Under the pieces are notes generated by a model that saw only the letters and a list, made by a program, of their open reading frames with translations, was not told the origin of the DNA and searched no databases. DNA of 19,705 nucleotides from JAWOJF01 sp046481785 (GTDB lineage Bacteria; Bacteroidota; Ignavibacteria; Ignavibacteriales; Ignavibacteriaceae), in contig JAWOJF010000093.1 in the NCBI GenBank assembly GCA_046481785.1, positions 1-19,705 of the forward strand, in the 5' to 3' direction. Positions 13,840-19,705 of the stretch are shown here, one piece after another. The position numbers and the translations under genes were made by a program. The stretch's first letter is position 1. Every line of letters begins with the position of its first letter.

Positions 13840-15570
13840 ATGAAAGATGTACGGCAGATACTTGATAAGAATAAGGAAGCGGCTGTAATTCCGGATGGAA
13901 TTGCAGTTATCGGGAAAGATTTACAGATAATTGTTTTTAACGAAGCCGCTTCAAGGATTAGCGGTTATACTGAAAATGATATTATTGGAGCCGATTGTAA
14001 AATTCTTTTCACTGCATGTATTGAAGATTTCAAATATATTTCAGAATCCATAAATAGCAACCGCGTTTTTACCAATCTTGGAATTAATATTACTGACAAA
14101 AAGGGAAGGAATAAAAACGTTCTTTCTTCAATTACTCCTATTACTAAAAAGGGTGACGTTTTAAGCGTGGTTTTTGTATTCCGCGATACTAAAGAAATGC
14201 TTACTCTTTCAGATGACCTTGAAGAAAAAACTCTTGAACTTATTGATCAGAAAAATAAACTGGATGCTATTTTCAACAGTAATATTGAGGGTACATTTAC
14301 AATTGATAATAACTGGAATGTAACTTCATTCAATTCATCAGCAGAAAAGATTACAGGCCGCAAAAGATATGAGGCAATAGGTAAAAAATGCTGGGATATC
14401 TTCAGCTCGTCATTATGCCGCAATGGATGCCATATGGAGCAGACTATGCAAAAAGGTAAAGCTATGATTGGAAACGAATTGGAAATAGTACATAAATCAG
14501 GGAAGAAAATACCAATCCGTGTAAACTCTGGCATTCTTCTTAACAACAGGGATGAAAATATTGGTGCTGTTGAAACATTTATAGATATTTCTGAGATTAA
14601 AAACTTATCTGAACATTTAACAGAATTTTATAAATATGAAAATATTATTGGCAGGAACAAAGAAATAAAACAAATTATATCTGTGTTTGAAAGTGTTTCG
14701 CAAACTGATAGTTCTGTTTTAATAACAGGAGAAAGCGGAACAGGAAAAGAACTGGCCGCCCGTGCGATTCATCTCAATAGTTCAAGAAGAACAGGGCCAT
14801 TTGTTGCCATTAATTGTAGTGCGTTTGTAGAAACTCTAATTGAAAGCGAATTGTTTGGACATGAAAAGGGCGCCTTTACCGGTGCAATAAAAACCAAGAT
14901 CGGTAAATTTGAGCTTGCACATGGCGGCACTCTGTTTCTTGACGAGATAGGAGACCTCTCAAATGCGGTTCAAACCAAACTCTTAAGAGTTCTTGAAACA
15001 CGGGAATTTGAAAGAGTCGGTGGAAATAAAACTATTAAAATTCATGCACGGATAATTGCTGCAACAAATAAAGATCTTGCTGAGGAAATAAGTGCTGGAA
15101 GATTCCGCGAAGATTTGTTTTACAGGATAAATGTAATCAATATTCATCTTCCTCCCTTAAAAGAAAGAATGGATGATCTTCCGCTGCTTGTAAATCATTT
15201 TATCGAAAGTTTTAACAGCAAATTCAATAAAAGAATTAAGCAGTTCTCATCCTCAGCCTATGACATTCTTATGGAGTATAACTGGCCTGGCAACATCCGT
15301 GAACTTGAGAATGTGATTGAACATTGTTTTGTTCTTTGTTCCGGTGATATAATTCAGGTTGATTGTCTTCCCAAAAGATTAAGAGAGATAAACAGAAAAG
15401 ATATTGTACAGGGAGATCCGGATATAAAAGCGGGTATAGAACAGACTGAAAAAGAAATAATAGTTTCTGTTTTAAGGAAAAATAACTGGAGCAGAATTAA
15501 AGCTGCAAAAGAATTGAAAGTTGATCCTTCAACTCTTTGGCGAAAAATGAAAAAATATTCAATTCAATAA
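13840..15570 (+). CDS. Sigma54-dependent transcriptional activator, PAS-PAS-AAA+-HTH
   Basis: A 576-residue bacterial enhancer-binding protein. PAS domain 1 spans about 10-120 and PAS domain 2 about 138-255. The AAA+ domain follows, with Walker A GESGTGKE at 297-304, the sigma54-contact loop GAFTGA at 344-349 and Walker B Asp368-Glu369. A Fis-type helix-turn-helix occupies the last ~35 residues (RIKAAKELKVDPSTLWRKMKKY). PAS 2 contains Cys184, Cys193 and Cys197 (CW-x7-C-x3-C), suitable for a redox or Fe-S sensor. There is no receiver domain, so it senses a small signal directly. It is divergent from the ORP-like run, where DVU2106 of D. vulgaris, its likely functional counterpart, is also located. 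GAAGGGG precedes the start. A terminator lies 172 bp after its stop. Confidence 0.94.
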   Translation: MKDVRQILDKNKEAAVIPDGIAVIGKDLQIIVFNEAASRISGYTENDIIGADCKILFTACIEDFKYISESINSNRVFTNLGINITDKKGRNKNVLSSITPITKKGDVLSVVFVFRDTKEMLTLSDDLEEKTLELIDQKNKLDAIFNSNIEGTFTIDNNWNVTSFNSSAEKITGRKRYEAIGKKCWDIFSSSLCRNGCHMEQTMQKGKAMIGNELEIVHKSGKKIPIRVNSGILLNNRDENIGAVETFIDISEIKNLSEHLTEFYKYENIIGRNKEIKQIISVFESVSQTDSSVLITGESGTGKELAARAIHLNSSRRTGPFVAINCSAFVETLIESELFGHEKGAFTGAIKTKIGKFELAHGGTLFLDEIGDLSNAVQTKLLRVLETREFERVGGNKTIKIHARIIAATNKDLAEEISAGRFREDLFYRINVINIHLPPLKERMDDLPLLVNHFIESFNSKFNKRIKQFSSSAYDILMEYNWPGNIRELENVIEHCFVLCSGDIIQVDCLPKRLREINRKDIVQGDPDIKAGIEQTEKEIIVSVLRKNNWSRIKAAKELKVDPSTLWRKMKKYSIQ

Positions 15571-15741
15571 CTACTACAAACTAATTGGGTTTAAATTTTT
15601 TTACTTCCTTATCATCAATCATTTGATTTATAATATCATAGTCACATTTTAGTCATCAACTTTCAAAAAGCTGCTAACTTCACCTAATTTGGCAGATTTT
15701 TTTGTATAGCAAAAAATCCCTGACTCTCGGCAGATAAAATT

Positions 15742-15780
15742 AGCCGCAGAATATATGCTATTTCTGAGGCTTTTTATTTT
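15742..15780 (+). terminator. Rho-independent terminator
   Basis: AGCC-G-CAGAA (15742-15751) pairs with TTCTG-A-GGCT (15762-15771): nine base pairs with one mismatch around a 10-base loop, then TTTTTATTTTT. It is correctly oriented to end the activator transcript. The distance from the stop codon, about 170 bp, is long, so the stretch before it could also be the 3' end of a small RNA. Confidence 0.7.
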
Positions 15781-15822
15781 TATGCTCTTCTTCTTTATAT
15801 TTGAAAGCGCTTCCAGGCACAA

Positions 15823-15848
15823 CAGGTGGCTGGTAGTATTACCATCTG
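15823..15848 (+). other. Hairpin in spacer upstream of kinase gene
   Basis: CAGGTGG (15823-15829) can pair with CCATCTG (15842-15848), seven pairs including one G-U. An alternative small hairpin GGTA-GTAT-TACC (15832-15843) competes with it. A T-run (TCTTTTTT) follows at 15862-15869, too far away for a classic terminator. It could be a leader structure or a small RNA element. It matches no riboswitch I know. Confidence 0.35.
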
Positions 15849-15966
15849 GAAATAGAGTCCCTCTTTTTTAAATTTATAATTAATAGTATTCGTTTATTTT
15901 AATATTTCAATATTTGTAAGTTATTAAGCTGATTCCAAATTAATTCATTCCAAACAGGATAAAAAA

Positions 15967-17817
15967 ATGAAAAATACCCGAATGAAAGACTCTTCCGGTA
16001 ATAACGATAAAAATGAACTTCTAAAAGAAATAGCTGGGTTAAGCGATGAAATAAAAAAGTTAAAAGAAGATAGAAATAAACAGATAAACGAGCATGTACA
16101 ACAAGCTGTACTGCATGAGCGGCAACTGCTAAGAACTCTTATAGATAATATTCCCGATGCATTTTATGTTAAGGATATTGAGTGCCGTAAAACCGTTGCT
16201 AATTATATTGACATACATAATTTGGGGGCTAAATCAGAGGCTGAACTGATAGGGAAAACTGATTTCGATTTTTTCACAAAAGAAGTAGCCGAAAATTTTT
16301 ACAGGGATGATCTGTCTGTTCTGCAGGGAAATCCTGTTATAAACAGGGAAGAATATTTTATTGATCCGGAAGGTAAAAAAAGATGGCTGCTAACCTCAAA
16401 AATTCCTATCCACGACAGAGAGAATAATATAACCGGCTTAGTAGGAATCGGCAGGGATATTACTGAAAGAAAGAATGCTGAAGAAGCTTATCATGAAGCA
16501 TCTGAAAAATTCAAAATGGAACGTAACCTGTTTAAAACTTTAATTGACAGCCAGCCTGATTTTATTTTCTTTAAGAATACTGAAGGCAGATTTATTCTTA
16601 ACAATCTTGCACATTTAAAATATCTTGGAGCTGAAAAACAGGAAGATACTTTAAATAAAACAATTTTCGATTTCGCACCGCAGGAAGTTGCTGAAAAACA
16701 GCATGATGTGGATTTAAAAGTAATACGCTCTGGTGAAGCAGTATTGGATAAAGAAGAGACAATATTATTAGCCGGGGAAACCCGCTGGCACCTTGTAAGT
16801 AAAATACCACTAAAAGATGGTGAAGGAAAAGTAAGCGGTCTTTTAGGTGTCAGTCATGATATAACAAGCCGGAAAAAAGCTGAAGAAGCATTGAGTGAAT
16901 CAACACAAAAACTGGCAGAATATAGTGCAACACTGGAAGAAAAAGTTGAGTTAAGAACTAAAATGCTGCAGCAGAAAAATGAAGAACTTGATCTGGCATT
17001 CAGAGAGTTAAAAGATGCCCAGGCGCAGCTTATACAAGCTGAAAAAATGGCATCGCTCGGGCAGCTTACAGCCGGAATTGCTCATGAAATTAAAAATCCG
17101 TTAAACTTTGTTAATAATTTTGCCAGACTTTCAAAAGACCTTACCCGGGAATTAAAGGAAGAAATTAATGAGCAGCAAGATAAACTTGACACTAATGTTG
17201 TGGAGTGTATCAAAGAAATTCTGGATGATCTTGAACAAAATGTTATCAAGATAGATGAACATGGAAAAAGAGCAGACAGCATTATTAAAGGGATGCTGCT
17301 TCACTCCCGCGGAAAAGCAGGAGAAATGATAGAAACAGATATTAATAATTTGCTTAAAGAATATGTTGGGCTTTCATATCATGGCTTCCGCGCTAATGAT
17401 TCATCATTTAATGTAAATATTGAAACTTCCTATGATCAATCTATAGGAATGATAAGAGTAATCCCGCAGGATATTAGCCGGGTATTTTTAAATATTATAA
17501 ATAATGCCTGCTATTCTACAAATGAAAAGAAAACACAGCTTGGTGAAATATTTAAGCCCGCTATCTCGGTCAGCACTAAAGACTTAAATAATAAAATTCA
17601 AATACAAATAAGGGATAACGGATTCGGCATTCCTAAGGACATCATGGAAAAAGTATTTAATCCTTTCTTTACTACAAAACCAACGGGAAAAGGCACAGGA
17701 TTAGGTTTATCTCTCAGCTACGATATAGTTGTACAACTTCATAAAGGAGAGCTGAAAGTAGAGTCAGAGGCTGGAGAATTTGCAGAGTTTACAATTGTCT
17801 TACCTAAAAATTTATAG
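15967..17817 (+). CDS. PAS-PAS sensor histidine kinase (orphan)
   Basis: A 616-residue cytoplasmic kinase without membrane segments or signal peptide. A charged coiled-coil-like start (about 14-45) leads to PAS 1 (about 55-168) and PAS 2 (about 183-300), each ending in the PAC-type GI-x-RDITERK or GVSHDITSRK pattern. The two are similar enough to be duplicates. A second coiled coil precedes the HisKA domain, with phosphoacceptor His373 in AHEIKNPL. The ATPase domain has the N box (INNACYS), DNGFGIP at about 550-556 and GTGLGLSL at about 576-583. No response regulator is adjacent, so its partner must be encoded elsewhere. Neither the ligand nor the output can be read from the sequence. Confidence 0.93.
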   Translation: MKNTRMKDSSGNNDKNELLKEIAGLSDEIKKLKEDRNKQINEHVQQAVLHERQLLRTLIDNIPDAFYVKDIECRKTVANYIDIHNLGAKSEAELIGKTDFDFFTKEVAENFYRDDLSVLQGNPVINREEYFIDPEGKKRWLLTSKIPIHDRENNITGLVGIGRDITERKNAEEAYHEASEKFKMERNLFKTLIDSQPDFIFFKNTEGRFILNNLAHLKYLGAEKQEDTLNKTIFDFAPQEVAEKQHDVDLKVIRSGEAVLDKEETILLAGETRWHLVSKIPLKDGEGKVSGLLGVSHDITSRKKAEEALSESTQKLAEYSATLEEKVELRTKMLQQKNEELDLAFRELKDAQAQLIQAEKMASLGQLTAGIAHEIKNPLNFVNNFARLSKDLTRELKEEINEQQDKLDTNVVECIKEILDDLEQNVIKIDEHGKRADSIIKGMLLHSRGKAGEMIETDINNLLKEYVGLSYHGFRANDSSFNVNIETSYDQSIGMIRVIPQDISRVFLNIINNACYSTNEKKTQLGEIFKPAISVSTKDLNNKIQIQIRDNGFGIPKDIMEKVFNPFFTTKPTGKGTGLGLSLSYDIVVQLHKGELKVESEAGEFAEFTIVLPKNL

Positions 17818-17890
17818 AGGAATTTGCAGGTTGAATTGAGTAAAGATAAGTTTATTAATTGCTGGGTTAGCTGATCAAGCGGCGGTGTGA

Positions 17891-17944
17891 ATCCCCCTCG
17901 TTCGCCTGCGGCGAACATTTCCCCCTTTGGAAAAAGGGGGACTT
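17891..17944. repeat. Composite inverted-repeat element (possible interspersed REP/MITE-like repeat)
   Basis: Two adjacent perfect palindromes: GTTCGCC-TGC-GGCGAAC at 17900-17916 and TCCCCCTTT-GGAA-AAAGGGGGA at 17920-17941. An outer ATCCCCCT at 17891-17898 can also pair imperfectly with the GGGGGACT at the other end. Its GC content is far above that of the surrounding DNA. Short elements of this C-run/G-run type are known as interspersed repeats in Bacteroidota-related genomes. Only one copy lies in the window, so its repeat status is inferred. Confidence 0.6.
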
Positions 17945-18208
17945 ATGAATTCGATACAAAATTTCTGAAAAGTCCGAATCCCGACAGTTGAAAAAATTAA
18001 AAAAAATCTTGTTGATTGACAGCAGTTAATTTATATTAATGCATTGAGTATATGCCATACTTTAAAGACGACGACTAAATCCAACCATATATAATATTTA
18101 AATTATTTATCAGTACGGATATTTTTACAAATAAAAGTATCTCAAAAGCTGATATAACCGGCTTCTGATTAACAATGCAAAGTTTGGTATAACAGTTCTC
18201 CATCTTAA

Positions 18209-18230
18209 CAATGCATTAGCTGCTGCATTG
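18209..18230. repeat. Inverted repeat upstream of lipoprotein gene
   Basis: CAATGCA-N8-TGCATTG ends 31 bp before the ATG at 18262. It could be an operator or a leader hairpin near the ribosome binding site. Not long enough to be sure. Confidence 0.35.
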
Positions 18231-18261
18231 CTGCCCTGGTTAAAGAATAAAAGGAATTACA

Positions 18262-19705
18262 ATGTATAGAATTTTTCTCCTTACGACTGCTGCACTTGCC
18301 ATCATTTTCGTTTTCATAGGGTGTGATGATCCTCCTAAATCATTCACAAAATTAGATGATTTGCATAATGCTTCCATTGGTGCAATGACGGGTACTACAG
18401 GTGAAGAACTTGTAAAGAAAAGGTATCCTGACGCCGATATTAAAAGTTTTGATGATATAATGGATGCAATTGCTGCGCTCAAGTCCAATCAGGTTGATGC
18501 AGTAATCACAAGTTTCACAACAGCAAATAATGTTTGCAAGCATAATTCTGATCTGGTCACTCTTCCGGAGCCGGTTGACTATGAAAACACATGTATTGCA
18601 GTAAGAAAAGGGAACGATGAACTTCTTGCTTCTCTTAATTCTTTTATAGATGAGTTATATAAGGACGGTACACTTGAGGACATGCAAAGGAGATGGTTTA
18701 AAAAGGATCTGCTTCCTTATGAAACTAAAAAGTTCAGGCTTCCTGAAATTGGTAAGCCGCTTAAAATAGGAGTAAGTGCCACACGTGAACCTTTCTGCTA
18801 TGTAGATGCTGAAAAAAATGTCACCGGTCATGATGGTGAATTAGCCAGGAGGATAGGCATAAAACTTGGCAGACCAGTTGAATTTTATGATATGAAATTC
18901 TCAGCGCTTATTTCTGCTCTGCAGGCAGGCAAAATTGATATGATAGTTACAGGTATGACTGCAACTCCTGAGCGAAGTAAGTCTGTAGATTTCACAACAT
19001 CATATTTTAAAAACTCACAGGTGATACTTGTAAAGGCTGCTAATTCAGAAATGGCAGAAGAAAAAAAGAATTTACCGTTAAACCTTGCCGGCAAGCTAAA
19101 AAATAAACGCGTTGCTGTTTTAGTAGGTTCAACTCATGACACATATGCCACGCAAAATTTCACGGGGTCTGAAGTAATGCAGTATAAAGTACCTGCAGAT
19201 ATTATGCTTGCTGTTAAAACCGGTAAGGCTGATGCGGCAATATACATAACTCAAACCCTTATGGAGATGGTAAGGAAGGATAATTCGCTTACAATTGTTG
19301 GGGATACTTTATTTTCAAGTGAAGTTGGAATGGGATTTAATAAAAACAGTGATGAGCTTAGAGAAAAGTTTAATGAATTCCTTATGAAAATAAAGAAGGA
19401 CGGTACCTATGATGATATTATTAAGCGATGGGTAAATGAAGGCAGTACAGACATGCCTCAGATTAATAATAGTAAGGACAATGGTATTCTTAATGTGGGT
19501 ATTATGGGGGATAAAGGGCTTCCGTTTGCTGTTGTTAAAAATAATCAATTTGTCGGACTAGATATTGAGTTTGCCGAAAGGTTTGCTGCTTATCTTGGTA
19601 AGGAACTAAAGTTGTCTCCTATGGATTTCGGCAGCCTCATTGCCGCTGCGGCAGCCGGAAAAATTGATATGATTTCATGTACTGTAGTTATTACCGAAGA
19701 ACGGA
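18262..19705 (+). CDS. Lipoprotein with serial SBP_bac_3 solute-binding domains (3' end cut by window edge)
   Basis: The frame is open from ATG 18262 to the window end, about 481 codons. Residues 1-21 form a lipoprotein signal peptide ending VFIGC, with Cys21 as the lipid-attachment residue. Residues ~28-150 resemble only lobe 2 plus the closing helix of a family 3 solute-binding protein (GAMTGTTGEEL to TLEDMQRRWF). A full domain follows at ~165-395 (LKIGVSATREPFCY, ALQAGKIDMIVTGMTATPERSKSVDF, GTYDDIIKRW). A third begins near 408 (LNVGIMGDKGLPF, AAGKIDMISC). These domains bind amino acids or similar small ligands. Several in one chain are seen in receptor-type proteins fused to kinase, GGDEF or permease parts, which could lie beyond the edge. 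The kinase gene just upstream makes a sensing role plausible. Confidence 0.9.
   Translation, partial: MYRIFLLTTAALAIIFVFIGCDDPPKSFTKLDDLHNASIGAMTGTTGEELVKKRYPDADIKSFDDIMDAIAALKSNQVDAVITSFTTANNVCKHNSDLVTLPEPVDYENTCIAVRKGNDELLASLNSFIDELYKDGTLEDMQRRWFKKDLLPYETKKFRLPEIGKPLKIGVSATREPFCYVDAEKNVTGHDGELARRIGIKLGRPVEFYDMKFSALISALQAGKIDMIVTGMTATPERSKSVDFTTSYFKNSQVILVKAANSEMAEEKKNLPLNLAGKLKNKRVAVLVGSTHDTYATQNFTGSEVMQYKVPADIMLAVKTGKADAAIYITQTLMEMVRKDNSLTIVGDTLFSSEVGMGFNKNSDELREKFNEFLMKIKKDGTYDDIIKRWVNEGSTDMPQINNSKDNGILNVGIMGDKGLPFAVVKNNQFVGLDIEFAERFAAYLGKELKLSPMDFGSLIAAAAAGKIDMISCTVVITEER

Larger units (their letters stand above)
15571..15966. other. 396-bp spacer between activator and histidine kinase genes
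   Basis: No coding frame with support was seen. The spacer holds a terminator-like hairpin at 15742-15780 and a second hairpin at 15823-15848 followed by a T-run, both listed separately. The last ~90 bases are very AT-rich and likely contain the kinase promoter, but I could not single out -35 and -10 boxes with confidence. AGGA at 15956-15959 serves as ribosome binding site for the kinase. Confidence 0.6.
17818..18261. other. 444-bp spacer between kinase and solute-binding lipoprotein genes
   Basis: No supported gene. It contains a compact inverted-repeat element at 17891-17944 and an inverted repeat at 18209-18230, listed separately. Between them, a TATAAT lies at 18090-18095 without a good -35 at 17 bp. 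No clear terminator with a T-run follows the kinase. AAGGAAT just before 18262 is the ribosome binding site of the lipoprotein gene. Confidence 0.6.

Noticed and set aside
15699..15716. TTGGCAG followed by TTTGT as a -24/-12 promoter
   Set aside because: The spacing is one base too long and the -12 box lacks GC.
15811..15833. Sigma54-like AGGCAC box followed by GGC upstream of the kinase
   Set aside because: GG-to-GC spacing is 11 bases in place of 10, and the -12 side reads GTGGC, not TTGC. The same bases are better explained by the hairpin.
17920..17941. Hairpin as terminator of the kinase gene
   Set aside because: The stem is strong but no T-run follows on either strand, and it sits next to a second palindrome, so a repeat element fits better.
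18016..18037. TTGACA at 18016 with TATATT at 18032 as a promoter for the lipoprotein gene
   Set aside because: The spacing is only 10 bases, too short for a sigma70-type promoter.

Overview
The window is AT-rich bacterial DNA, densely packed with genes and with clear Shine-Dalgarno sequences before many starts. The gene set (pyruvoyl-dependent arginine decarboxylase, an ORP-type MinD/NifX cluster, several radical SAM enzymes, DsrE and CGGC proteins) points to an anaerobic or facultatively anaerobic bacterium. A C-rich/G-rich inverted-repeat element and a histidine kinase of the 'LGQLTAGIAHEIKNPLNF' type would fit the Bacteroidota/Chlorobi side, for example Ignavibacteria. That placement is an inference and not secure. 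No rRNA, tRNA, CRISPR array, transposase or phage gene was seen.

Region 1 (about 13661 down to 1, minus strand) is one uninterrupted run of 20 genes with short gaps or overlaps and no convincing internal terminator. Its promoter-proximal part is a metal-cluster module: a DUF5320 protein, three NifX/NifB-like cluster-binding proteins, two adjacent MinD-type ATPases each with two ferredoxin-type [4Fe-4S] motifs, and a Dps ferritin. Next come PdaD, a radical SAM/methyltransferase pair, a CoA-disulfide-reductase-like flavoprotein and a third scaffold-type ATPase (Mrp/ApbC). The distal part holds CGGC, DUF2695-like, radical SAM, ArsP_2-type membrane exporter, DUF89, DsrE, peptide deformylase and MBL-fold genes.

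Region 2 (13662-15570) is the divergent control point. A sigma54-type activator with two PAS domains is transcribed away from the module. The 178-bp gap carries five TTGCA/TGCAA half-sites that form two overlapping dyads. The arrangement resembles the ORP (orange protein, Mo-Cu cluster) locus of Desulfovibrio, where MinD ATPases and NifX-family ORP are controlled by sigma54 and a linked activator. I read the window as a variant ORP-like locus with an enlarged gene set. I found no canonical -24/-12 promoter in the gap.

Region 3 (15571-19705, plus strand) holds a spacer with a terminator and a second hairpin, an orphan PAS-PAS histidine kinase, a spacer with a repeat element, and the start of a lipoprotein with serial SBP_bac_3 domains whose first domain appears to be only half a domain. 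The window ends inside that gene. The MBL gene at the left edge is likewise cut.
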